Shown here in pieces: positions 53,565 to 62,223 of a DNA stretch of 64,000 nucleotides. Both the position numbers and the translations under genes were made by a program. The notes beneath the pieces were generated by a model, which saw nothing but the letters and a program-made list of their open reading frames with translations, was not told where the DNA came from and did not search any database. The stretch's first letter is position 1, and every line of letters starts with the position of its first letter. The DNA is from Peterkaempfera sp044755465 (GTDB taxonomy: Bacteria > Actinomycetota > Actinomycetes > Streptomycetales > Streptomycetaceae), in the NCBI RefSeq assembly GCF_044755465.1, contig NZ_JBIVRB010000001.1:62001-126000 (forward strand). Direction: 5' to 3'.

Positions 53565-53700
53565 ACCACCCAGGGGCGCGAGGAACTGCGCGAGCAACCC
53601 ACCACCCAACGACGCGACAAAGGCCACACCCGACGCTCTACGGCCGTGCGGGGCTGGCCGCGCAGTTCCCCGCGCCCCTGACGGGGCACCGCCCGGCCCC
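53565..53700. repeat. Inverted fragment and partial fourth copy of the 112-bp repeat
   Basis: CAGGGGCGCGAGGAACTGCG at about 53570-53589 is the core in inverted orientation, and 53632-53698 repeats the unit from GACGCTCTACGGCCGTGCGG onward. Confidence 0.8.
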
Positions 53701-53734
53701 GCGTCCAAGGCAAGCGGTCAACCACGCAACCCGC

Positions 53735-54988
53735 TCAGAGTTCGACCAGGAGTTCCGTCAGGCCACGGATGACGTAGCCGGGCTGCCAGGTCGGCTCGTG
53801 GAGGGCGTGGAGGGTGGGGGCGGCGTGGAGGAGGGCGCCGAAGGACTCGGTGAGTTCCAGCCGGGCCAGCGGGGCGCCCAGGCAGAAGTGGATGCCCGCG
53901 CCGAAGGTGATGTGCGGGTTGTCGGCGCGGGCCAGGTCCAGCCGGTCGGGGTCGGTGAACCGCTCCGGGTCGCGGTTGGCGGAGCCGAACAGCAGCGCCA
54001 CCTCCGCCCCGCGCGGAATCCGCACCCCCGCCACCTCGATGTCGTCCAGCACCCAGCGCTCGAACATCTGGAGCGGGGTGTCGTACCGCATCAGCTCCTC
54101 GATCGCGGTGGGCAGCAGCCCTGCCGGGTCGGCCCGCAGCGCCGCCAGCTGGTCGGGGTTGCGCAGCAGCGACCACCAGCCGTTGCCGGTGGTGTTCACG
54201 GTGGCCTCGTGCCCGGCGTTGAGCAGCAGGACGCAGGTGGAGATCATCTCCTGCTCGGTGAGCTTCTCCCCCTCGTCGTGGGCGGCGATCAGCGCCGAGA
54301 CCAGGTCCTCGCCCGGCGTACGGCGGCGCTCGCTGATCAGCGTCCGCAGGTAGTCGGAGAACTCGATGCTGGCCCGCACCGCGCGCCGGGCCGTCTCCTC
54401 GGTGGGGTTCAGCTCGAACATGCCGACGATCGCGGCCGACCAGGGCCGCAGCAGGTGCCGATCGCCCTCCGGGACGCCCAGCATCTCCGCGATCACCGCG
54501 ACCGGCAGCGGCTCCGCGACCCGGGCCACCAGGTCGCCGCCGCCGTCCTTGACCAGGCCGTCCACCAGTTCGCCCGCGATCCGCCGCACGGCGGGCCGCA
54601 GCGACTCCACCATGCGCGGGGTGAACGCCTTGGAGACCAGCCGGCGGATGCGGGTGTGGTCGGGGGCCTCCAGGTCGAGCAGCCCGTTGCCGTTGAGGGT
54701 GTGGAACGGCTCGTGCTCCGGCGGCGGCGGGGTGCGGCCGAACTCCTCATGGCTGAACCGGTGCAGATAGGTGCGGCCGAGCCGCCGGTCGCGGAGCAGC
54801 GCGCTGACGTCGGCGTGCCGGGAGATCAGCCACTGGTCGCTGGGCTCGTAGTACGTCACCGGGGCGTGCTCGCGCAGCCGGGCGTAGACGTCGTACGGGT
54901 GGGCGACGAACTCGGCGGACCAGGGGTCGAACCCCCAGCTGGGCGCGGACGGGGCGGATATGGCCTGGTCGGGGGGCGGAGTGTTCAC
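53735..54988 (-). CDS. Cytochrome P450 monooxygenase
   Basis: 417 residues from GTG 54988. Complete bacterial class I P450: I-helix LLLNAGHEATVN (acid/Thr variant H-E-A-T), K-helix ExxR as EELMR, and heme-binding FGAGIHFCLGAPLARLE with the proximal Cys. The GTG overlaps the stop of the formamidase-like gene (GTGA), so it is the third gene of an operon with tryptophan 2,3-dioxygenase. No ferredoxin lies adjacent. A tryptophan- or kynurenine-derived substrate is inferred from the operon. Confidence 0.92.
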   Translation of the reverse strand: MNTPPPDQAISAPSAPSWGFDPWSAEFVAHPYDVYARLREHAPVTYYEPSDQWLISRHADVSALLRDRRLGRTYLHRFSHEEFGRTPPPPEHEPFHTLNGNGLLDLEAPDHTRIRRLVSKAFTPRMVESLRPAVRRIAGELVDGLVKDGGGDLVARVAEPLPVAVIAEMLGVPEGDRHLLRPWSAAIVGMFELNPTEETARRAVRASIEFSDYLRTLISERRRTPGEDLVSALIAAHDEGEKLTEQEMISTCVLLLNAGHEATVNTTGNGWWSLLRNPDQLAALRADPAGLLPTAIEELMRYDTPLQMFERWVLDDIEVAGVRIPRGAEVALLFGSANRDPERFTDPDRLDLARADNPHITFGAGIHFCLGAPLARLELTESFGALLHAAPTLHALHEPTWQPGYVIRGLTELLVEL

Positions 54989-55872
54989 GTGCGGCTCCTG
55001 CGCTGACGGCCTGCGGCCGGTGGGGGTGCTGCGGCCACTGTAGGCGCGGCCCGCGCGGTGTCCCGAGCGAGGTCGGCCAGGGCGGCGGTCAGCAGCGCGC
55101 AGGCGGCCGTACCGGGGTCGACCGGCGCGAAGTGGCCGGTGGCGGGCAGGATGAGCAGCCGCGCGGCGGGGTCGGCGGCGGCGTACGCCCGGGACTGGGC
55201 GGGCGGTACGTCCGGATCGTCCGCGCCGTGCAGCAGTACGGTCCGCACGCCGGTGGGCCCGAGCGCGACCGGGTCCGCGTACGGCAGCCGCCCCGCGACC
55301 AGGTCCGCGCCGCCGAGGAAGGCGGTCGCCGCGCCCGCGCCGAGGCCGTCCCGGACGGCGGCGGCCAGGTCCGCGACCGGCGCGGCGGCCAGCACCCCGC
55401 GCGGCCGGCGGCCGCCGCGCCAGGGCGCGTCCGCCGGCAGCTGCGACCGGGCGGCGGCCCAGAGCGCCAGCTGCCCGCCCGCCGAGTGGCCGAGCAGCAG
55501 CGGCGGCCCGGCGGCGGGACCGGTGTCGGCGGGGGTGGTGCCGGCGGGGATGGTGGCGGCGGGAATGGTGTCGACCGCCGCCGCGATGTCGTCCAGCGTC
55601 GCCGCGAAGCCGCAGGCCCGCCGGTACTCGACCAGCGCGGCGGTGTAGCCGTGCCCGGCGAGGTGCGCGGCGAGCGGGGAGAGGTGGCGCCGGTCGTACG
55701 CCTGCCGCCAGAAGCCGCCGTGGATCAGCAGCACCGTCGGCGCCGCCGGGTCGGCGGCCGGCCACAGGTCGCAGAGCTGGTCCGGGTGGCCGCCGTAGCG
55801 CAGGGTGCGCGGCGGCGGGACCGGCGCGCGGCCCAGCAGGGCGCGCTCCTCGGCGCCGGCCGGGTCAGACAC
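54985..55872 (-). CDS. Alpha/beta hydrolase, probable kynurenine formamidase
   Basis: 295 residues from GTG 55872. It has LLIHGGFWRQAYDRRHL (oxyanion HGGxW, a kynurenine-formamidase-like motif), nucleophile Ser in LLGHSAGGQLALW, Asp in HGADDPDV and His in PATGHFAPVD. The start lies inside the end of the TDO gene (8-base overlap) and the stop overlaps the P450 start. Hydrolysis of N-formylkynurenine is the natural role given TDO upstream. Confidence 0.85.
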   Translation of the reverse strand: MSDPAGAEERALLGRAPVPPPRTLRYGGHPDQLCDLWPAADPAAPTVLLIHGGFWRQAYDRRHLSPLAAHLAGHGYTAALVEYRRACGFAATLDDIAAAVDTIPAATIPAGTTPADTGPAAGPPLLLGHSAGGQLALWAAARSQLPADAPWRGGRRPRGVLAAAPVADLAAAVRDGLGAGAATAFLGGADLVAGRLPYADPVALGPTGVRTVLLHGADDPDVPPAQSRAYAAADPAARLLILPATGHFAPVDPGTAACALLTAALADLARDTARAAPTVAAAPPPAAGRQRRSRT

Positions 55873-56710
55873 GGCTGCGGGCCGTCCACAGCTCGGGGAA
55901 GACGGTGCGGGCGGCCCGCTTCTCCAGCCAGGCCACGCCGGGTGAGCCGCCGCTGCCCGCTTTGGCCCCCATCGCCCGGCGGGTGGCGAGCAGATGGTCG
56001 CTGCGCCAGCGCCAGACCAGCTCCCCGATGTCGGTGAGCGCCTCCCCGAGGGCGAGCAGCGGGCTGTGCTGCGGCCCGGCGTAGATCTGCCGCCAGACCT
56101 CCTCGACGCCCGGGTGCGCGGTGTACGCCTCGGTGACGTCGCGCCGCAGCACCTCCTGCGGCACCGGCAGCCCCCGGCGGTGCAGTTGTTCGAGCACGGC
56201 GTCGTACAGGCTCGGCTCCGCGAGCGCCGCCGCCAGCTCCTCGTGCACCTTGGGGTGGCCCTGGTGCGGCCGCAGCAGCGACCGCGACTTGTCCCCGAGC
56301 AGGAACTCGACTTGCCGGTACATCGCGGACTGGAAGCCGGACGCCTCACCGAGCGCGCTGCGGTAGGCGTTGAACTGGACCGGGGTGAGCGCGGCGATCG
56401 GCCGCCAGGAGTCGTTGAGCGCCTGGTGCGCGGTGAGGCTGCGGCGCAGCGCGTCCATCGCCGTTTCGAGGTCGTCGCGGTACAGCGCGTCGCGGGCGGT
56501 GCGCCACTCGTGGACGAGCAGGACGAACCACAGCTCCATGACCTGGGTGGTGACCAGGAAGGCCAGCTCCCCCGGGTCGTCGGAGAGCGGCTGCTGGAGC
56601 TGTGCGAGCACGGAGGCGTGCACATACTCCTCGTACGGGGTCGTCCCGGCGAACTCCAGGGTGGGTGTGCCCGTTGCGGAGTCGGCGGGGACGGATTCGG
56701 GCTCGATCAT
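55865..56710 (-). CDS. Tryptophan 2,3-dioxygenase
   Basis: 281 residues. Heme dioxygenase that opens the tryptophan indole ring to N-formylkynurenine. It matches the family: TTPYEEYVHASVLAQLQ, TTQVMELWFVLLVHEW, GFQSAMYRQVEFLLGDK, and RSDHLLATRRAMGAKAGSGGSPGVAWL; the last block binds the tryptophan carboxylate, and the heme His lies in WRSDHLL. First gene of the three-gene operon. Confidence 0.96.
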   Translation of the reverse strand: MIEPESVPADSATGTPTLEFAGTTPYEEYVHASVLAQLQQPLSDDPGELAFLVTTQVMELWFVLLVHEWRTARDALYRDDLETAMDALRRSLTAHQALNDSWRPIAALTPVQFNAYRSALGEASGFQSAMYRQVEFLLGDKSRSLLRPHQGHPKVHEELAAALAEPSLYDAVLEQLHRRGLPVPQEVLRRDVTEAYTAHPGVEEVWRQIYAGPQHSPLLALGEALTDIGELVWRWRSDHLLATRRAMGAKAGSGGSPGVAWLEKRAARTVFPELWTARSRV

Positions 56711-56842
56711 CAGGGATCTCCTCTGCGGCTCCGAGAACCGCTGTGATCCCTATCATGTGCCGCCGACCGGCGGAAGGGCGCTCGCGCGCCCCCCGCACGC
56801 CCGCCGGGACCGGCCCGGCGGGCGTACGGGGGTCGGGCCGGG

Positions 56843-57256
56843 TCAGCCCAGGGTCTCCGCCGCGGTGGGGGAGCTGTCGCGCAGGAACTGGTGGCAGCGG
56901 TCGGCCTCCGGCTTCTCACCGATCGCGTCGGCCGCCCGAGCGAGGGCGTGCAGGGCGCGCAGGAAGCCCCGGTTGGGCTCGTGCTCCCACGGCACCGGGC
57001 CGTGGCCCTTCCAGCCGTTGCGGCGCAGCGCGTCCAGCCCCCGGTGGTAGCCGGTGCGGGCGTACGCGTACGACTCGACCACCCGGCCGGCCGCGAAGGC
57101 GTCGTCGGCGAGCTGCGCCCAGGCCAGCGACGACGTGGGGTGGGCGGCGGCCACCTCGGCGGGGGAGGCGCCCGCCGCCAGCTGCTCCAGCGGCTCGGGC
57201 TCGACGGGCAGATGGGTCGGGGGCGGGCCCCCGAGCAGGTTCTCGTGGATGCTCAT
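56843..57256 (-). CDS. DUF3151 protein
   Basis: 137 residues from ATG 57256. The family sequence is clear: MSIHENLLGGPPPTHLP, LAWAQLADDAFAAGRVVESYAYARTGYHRGLDALRRNGWKG-type helical repeats, then PNRGFLRALHALARAA. TPR-like helices with no catalytic motif. Conserved next to fba in actinobacteria; function unknown. Confidence 0.9.
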   Translation of the reverse strand: MSIHENLLGGPPPTHLPVEPEPLEQLAAGASPAEVAAAHPTSSLAWAQLADDAFAAGRVVESYAYARTGYHRGLDALRRNGWKGHGPVPWEHEPNRGFLRALHALARAADAIGEKPEADRCHQFLRDSSPTAAETLG

Positions 57257-57284
57257 GGCACCAGTCTGCACGGTGCGGACACGC

Positions 57285-57323
57285 CGAGTGCCCCGGTACG
57301 GGGTTCGTACCGGGGCACTCGGC
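57285..57323 (-). terminator. Terminator after the aldolase gene
   Basis: A 16-base perfect stem (CCGAGTGCCCCGGTAC with its complement) and a 7-base loop, directly after the fba stop on the minus strand. Confidence 0.88.
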
Positions 57324-57330
57324 GGCGGGC

Positions 57331-58353
<1,023 letters not shown>

Positions 58354-58502
58354 GGAATCCGCTCCTGTCGGTGTGCGGTGTACGTACTGTGAACGCCTGC
58401 GCCATCTTCCCAGAAGAGCGGCCCTGCTTCATCTTCCTGCCCGACAGGCGGGACGGCGGCGCGACTCACGGTGCCGAAAGGTCGGCCCGCTACTCTGCAT
58501 CG

Positions 58503-59240
58503 GTGGACACGACGACGCTCGCGCTCAACCTCCTCGACGCCAAGTCGCTGATCTCCTCCCTCGGCACGGTCGGGCTCCTTGCGATCCTCTTTGCCGAGAC
58601 GGGGCTGCTGATCGGCTTCTTCTTCCCCGGCGACTCGCTGCTGATCCTGGCGGGGGTGGCCGCCTCGGGCGCGGCCGCCAAGGCCTTCGGGGACGGTGTG
58701 CAGATGCCCATCGGCGTACTGCTGGTGGGCGCGCCGTTGTGCGCCATCGCGGGTGCGCAGCTCGGACATCTGCTGGGGGCCAAGGTGGGCCTGCGGATGT
58801 TCGACAAACCGGAGTCGAAGATCTTCCGCCGGGAGTATGTGGAGAAGGCCGAGTTCTACTTCGAGAAGTTCGGGCCCTCCAAAGCCGTGGTGATGGCCCG
58901 CTTCATTCCGATCGTACGGACGTTCCTGAATCCGGTGGCGGGCACGCTGGAGATGCCGGCCCGGAAGTTCTTCGTCTGGAATGTCGTCGGCGGGGTGCTG
59001 TGGACCGAGTCGATGCTGCTGATCGGTTACTTCACCGGTGACCAGCTGGCCGGGGTGATCGACAAGTACCTGATCCCGGCGATGGCGCTGATCGTGCTGC
59101 TCTCGGTCTCGCCGATCCTGTTCGAGGTGCTGCGGGAGCGCAAGAAGAAGAAGGCCGGCGGTGACGTCGAGGCGGCGCCCGAGCCGGTCGACCGGGACAC
59201 CGTCCCGCCGGGCGGCGGCGGCCGGCACCGGCGCCGCTGA
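58503..59240 (+). CDS. DedA-family membrane protein
   Basis: 245 residues from GTG 58503. Family core: FAETGLLIGFFFPGDSLLILAG, then a re-entrant-type segment, and the conserved FxRFxPxxR block as MARFIPIVRTFLNPVAG, with GGVLW near the next helix. Four to five hydrophobic segments. DedA proteins take part in lipid (undecaprenyl phosphate) flipping and membrane homeostasis. A charged Lys/Arg-rich tail is cytoplasmic. Confidence 0.95.
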   Translation: MDTTTLALNLLDAKSLISSLGTVGLLAILFAETGLLIGFFFPGDSLLILAGVAASGAAAKAFGDGVQMPIGVLLVGAPLCAIAGAQLGHLLGAKVGLRMFDKPESKIFRREYVEKAEFYFEKFGPSKAVVMARFIPIVRTFLNPVAGTLEMPARKFFVWNVVGGVLWTESMLLIGYFTGDQLAGVIDKYLIPAMALIVLLSVSPILFEVLRERKKKKAGGDVEAAPEPVDRDTVPPGGGGRHRRR

Positions 59241-59262
59241 ACGGGTGCGCGGCCGAACGGGC

Positions 59263-59318
59263 GTACGGCGAGGGCGGGCGGGTGTTTCACGTGAAACATC
59301 CGCCCGCCCTCGCCGTAC
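59263..59318. terminator. 56-base palindrome between dedA and pyrE
   Basis: A near-perfect palindrome: 19-base arms (GTACGGCGAGGGCGGGCGG and its complement) flank the parS sequence, itself palindromic. Only one position pair (59282/59299) is mismatched. As RNA it forms a very long stem between convergent dedA and pyrE, so it can act as a bidirectional terminator. Confidence 0.8.
59283..59298. promoter_or_regulatory. parS centromere site (TGTTTCACGTGAAACA)
   Basis: An exact 16-base consensus ParB-binding site. ParB (with CTP) loads here and spreads to form the segregation complex. Streptomyces carry many parS copies within a few hundred kilobases of oriC, so the site argues that this window lies in the oriC-proximal part of the chromosome. 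Confidence 0.95.
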
Positions 59319-59347
59319 AGGTGGACCCGATCAGCCCCCGGACACCA

Positions 59348-59887
59348 TCAGCCCAGGTCGAGGTCCTGGAGGGTGAAGGCGGTGTAGTACGGCAGGCCGG
59401 CCTGCTGGATCGCCGGGGCGGCGCCGCGCTCCACGATCACCGCGACGCCGACCACCTCGGCGCCGGCCTCGCGCAGCGCCTCCACGGCGGTGAGCACCGA
59501 GCCGCCGGTGGTGGAGGTGTCCTCCACGGCGAGCACCCGGCGGCCCTTGACGTCCGGGCCCTCGATCCGGCGCTGGAGACCGTGCGCCTTGCCCGCCTTG
59601 CGGACCACGAAGGCGTCCAGCGCCCGGCCGCGCGCGGCGGCGGCGTGCAGCATCGCCCCGGCCACCGGGTCGGCGCCCAGGGTCAGGCCGCCGACGGCGT
59701 CGTACTCCAGGTCGGCGGTGAGGTCCAGCAGCACCCGGCCCACCAGCGGAGCGGCCTGGCCGTCCAGGGTGATGCGGCGCAGGTCGACGTAGTAGTCGGC
59801 CTCCCGGCCGGAGGAGAGGATGACCTTGCCGTGCACGACGGCCTTGTCCTTGATCTGCGCCAGCAGGGCGTCGCGGTCGTTGCTCAT
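59348..59887 (-). CDS. pyrE: Orotate phosphoribosyltransferase
   Basis: 179 residues. Transfers orotate to PRPP in pyrimidine synthesis. Motifs: SSGREADYYVDLRRI, GGLTLGADPVAGAM, FVVRKAGKAHG, and the PRPP-binding VLAVEDTSTTGGS. The ATG at 59887 is chosen over one three codons upstream because the family starts M(S/T)-x-x-R-x-LLxQI. Confidence 0.97.
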   Translation of the reverse strand: MSNDRDALLAQIKDKAVVHGKVILSSGREADYYVDLRRITLDGQAAPLVGRVLLDLTADLEYDAVGGLTLGADPVAGAMLHAAAARGRALDAFVVRKAGKAHGLQRRIEGPDVKGRRVLAVEDTSTTGGSVLTAVEALREAGAEVVGVAVIVERGAAPAIQQAGLPYYTAFTLQDLDLG

Positions 59888-59909
59888 GGACCACAACAGT
59901 AGTTGTGCT

Positions 59910-60782
59910 TCACCGGCGCTCCCACCGCCAGGTGGTCACCGCCTCCAGCGGGTCGATCGGGGTGACCAGCCGGGGATCGGTGTTGACGGCGTTGGGCGGG
60001 CCGGTCTGCGGCTCCACGCAGAGGGCGTCGCCCAGCCGGTCGAAGACCACCGCCCAGCGGCAGTCGCTGGTGAGCGTCAGCCGCAGCAGCCCCGGCCAGT
60101 CCAGGGTGGCGCGCATGCCGTCCGGCATGCCGAAGCAGTCGTCCCAGGGGCCGGGCAGCGGGTCGATCCGGCGGCCGGTGGGCAGGTCGTCGGCGCCGCG
60201 CTCCTCCTGCCAGGCCGGTGCGAAGTCCAGCCGGACGGGTTCGGCGTCCTCGGGGGCGCCCAGCGGCCGGCGCAGGAACCACGGGTGCCAGCCGGCCTGC
60301 GCCGGGAAGGAGTCGCCCCGGGTCTCCACCGCCAGGGTGATCCGCAGCCGGTCCGGGTCGAGCTCGAAGCGCTGGGTGACCCGGCCGGGGTACGGCCAGG
60401 GGTCGGCCAGGTCGTACACGAAGGCGGCCTCGCCGTCGGTCGGCGGGGCGGCGCGGCGCCAGACCTCGGCCACGCCGGTGCCGTGGACGGCGTGCGGCGG
60501 CAGCACGCCGGTGGGCAGCTGATGGCGTACCGGGCCGTTGTCGAGCACGCCCCGGTCCACCCGCCCGGCCCAGGGGACCATCGGGAAGCTGCCCCAGCCG
60601 AACAACCGGTCCGAGAGCCCGGCGGGCTCCGCCGGGGCCGGACGCAGCAGCTCCAGGCCACCGATGCGCAGGCTCGCCAGCCGGCAGCCGGCGGCGGGCA
60701 GCACGGTGGCCTCGGCGTCCCCGGCGGTGAGGCGGACGGCGGACTCCCGGGCCCGTACAGGGTCGGTGGCGGCGCTGGTCAC
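59910..60782 (-). CDS. Aldose 1-epimerase-like protein
   Basis: 290 residues from GTG 60782. It belongs to the galactose mutarotase-like superfamily: FPMVPWAGRV, HAVHGTGVAEVW (catalytic-type His), AGWHPWFLRR and VVFDRLGDALCVEPQTGPPNA with the conserved Glu. It probably interconverts sugar anomers or acts as a hexose-6-phosphate epimerase-like enzyme. It lies 22 bases upstream of pyrE on the same strand, so the two are probably co-transcribed. Confidence 0.92.
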   Translation of the reverse strand: MTSAATDPVRARESAVRLTAGDAEATVLPAAGCRLASLRIGGLELLRPAPAEPAGLSDRLFGWGSFPMVPWAGRVDRGVLDNGPVRHQLPTGVLPPHAVHGTGVAEVWRRAAPPTDGEAAFVYDLADPWPYPGRVTQRFELDPDRLRITLAVETRGDSFPAQAGWHPWFLRRPLGAPEDAEPVRLDFAPAWQEERGADDLPTGRRIDPLPGPWDDCFGMPDGMRATLDWPGLLRLTLTSDCRWAVVFDRLGDALCVEPQTGPPNAVNTDPRLVTPIDPLEAVTTWRWERR

Positions 60783-60863
60783 GTGTTCTCCGTAACTTCC
60801 GGCGACTTCTCGGCGACTTCTCGGCGGCTTCCGGTGGCGTACGGCTGGTCGGGGGCCTGGGCC

Positions 60864-61940
60864 TCAGTGGCGGCGCAGTGCGCGGGCGAGGGCGACCGCC
60901 GCGCCGCCGAGCAGGGCGACGCCGCCGCCGATCACCCAGGGCATCAGGTTGCGCTCGGCGTCCGGGGTGGCGACGGGGGTCGCGGGGCCGCGCTCGGCGC
61001 CGGTCCAGCGGGCGGCGGCCCTGGCGCGGGCGCTGCGGGCGGGCAGCGCGGGGGCGTAGCGGCCGCGCGGCGGGGCGTGGTCGACCTCCTCGGCGGAGCG
61101 GCCGACGATGCTGCGGCGTACGGGGCCGTCCAGCAGGTCGGAGGCGTCGGCGGGGGCGCCGTCGCCCAGCTCGCCGTCCAGCATCCGGGCGGCGTCCAGC
61201 GCGCTGAGGTCGGCGTCCACGGTCTCGGCCGGGTCGGGCTCGCCGGAGACGCCGGGCAGCTCGGCTTCGGGCAGCTCGGCGTCAGGCAGCTCGGCATCGG
61301 GGAGGTCGACGCCGGGCAGGTCCACATCGTCCAGGGCGTCCAGCGGGCCCAGCTCCGGGAAGGCGTCCAGCTCGCCGGCCTCGGCGCTGCGCAGCTCCTC
61401 CTCAAGCTCCTCCATGGCCTCGGCGACCTCGACGGCGTCCACGGTGTCGGCGGCGTCGCCGAGCGGTTCGGGCTGCTCGACCTGGTCGGCCTGGTCGGTG
61501 GCGGCCGGGTCGGCGGCGAGGGCGGCGGCGAAGCGTTCCAGCAGCCGCTGGCCCGCGACGGCCACGGCGGGCGCGTCCAGCTCCAGCAGCCGCCCCTTGA
61601 CGGCCAGGTCACCACGGACGGTCAGCAGCGTGGTGGGGGCGCCGGGGCGCTCCTCCTCGGCGGTGAACAGCAGGGCTGCGGACGCCTCACCGCCGCCGCG
61701 CGCCTCCCGGCCCTCCGCGACGACCGACAGGACGCCGCCGTCGTCAGGGGCGGCGGTGAACTCACCCCGGTAGGTGATGGTGACGCCGCCGACCCGCAGC
61801 CGCAGCCGCCCGGTGACCCGCCCCCCGGCGGCGGGCCCGTCCACCATCAGTCCGGGCACGCACCGGGCCGGCAGCCCCGGGTCACGCAGCGCCTGCCGGA
61901 CGAGCCGGACCGGAAGCGGGACGAGGACCTGATGCTCCAT
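60864..61940 (-). CDS. SRPBCC (CoxG-like) protein with C-terminal membrane anchor
   Basis: 358 residues. Residues 1-145 form a START/SRPBCC lipid- or ligand-binding fold of the CO-dehydrogenase-subunit-G type: VLVPLPVRLVRQALRDPGLPARCVPGL, GRLRLRVGGVTITYRGEF, LTVRGDLAVKGRLLEL. The middle (about 150-240) is strongly acidic, with repeated LPDAELP units. A single TM helix near the end (about 332-352, WVIGGGVALLGGAAVALA) is followed by RRH. CoxG-like proteins help insert or localise molybdo-hydroxylases, but none is nearby. Confidence 0.85.
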   Translation of the reverse strand: MEHQVLVPLPVRLVRQALRDPGLPARCVPGLMVDGPAAGGRVTGRLRLRVGGVTITYRGEFTAAPDDGGVLSVVAEGREARGGGEASAALLFTAEEERPGAPTTLLTVRGDLAVKGRLLELDAPAVAVAGQRLLERFAAALAADPAATDQADQVEQPEPLGDAADTVDAVEVAEAMEELEEELRSAEAGELDAFPELGPLDALDDVDLPGVDLPDAELPDAELPEAELPGVSGEPDPAETVDADLSALDAARMLDGELGDGAPADASDLLDGPVRRSIVGRSAEEVDHAPPRGRYAPALPARSARARAAARWTGAERGPATPVATPDAERNLMPWVIGGGVALLGGAAVALARALRRH

Positions 61941-62156
61941 GTCGGGGAGCCTACCCATCGGCCCCGGGACGTAGCAGAGCCTTGCCACGGACACGCGGCC
62001 CCGCCAACCCGAATGTCCGGAACCCCACCCAGCCCTGGCGGCGCCGCCCTCGGAGACATGGGCACCTGCGCCCCGGGAGCGCGCGCCCGTTTGCGGGTGA
62101 CGTCTTGGGGATGGTCGGCCGCGCCCCCGTGCCGGGCGCGCGCCCGGCACGGGCCT

Positions 62157-62192
62157 CAGGGGCGCGGGAAACGGCGCGGGCAACCGCCCACC
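62157..62192. repeat. Diverged copy of the dispersed intergenic repeat core
   Basis: CAGGGGCGCGGGAAACGGCG followed by CGGGCAACCGCC resembles the core of the repeat at 53215-53541 in inverted orientation. It lies in the 283-base gap 61941-62223, which holds nothing else recognised. Confidence 0.6.
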
Positions 62193-62223
62193 CGCCCCGA
62201 GAGCCCCCGCCGCCCCGCGGCCG

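Larger units (their letters stand above)
53167..53734. other. Repeat-filled intergenic region
   Basis: About 570 bases with no gene, between the kinase-like gene and the convergent P450 gene. It is almost entirely composed of a 112-bp direct repeat and degenerate inverted pieces of it. Reading frames across it are artefacts of the repeat. Confidence 0.8.

Noticed and set aside
53565..53610. Small reading frames in the repeat region between the kinase-like gene and the P450 gene
   Set aside because: They lack ribosome binding sites and arise from the repeat sequence on both strands.
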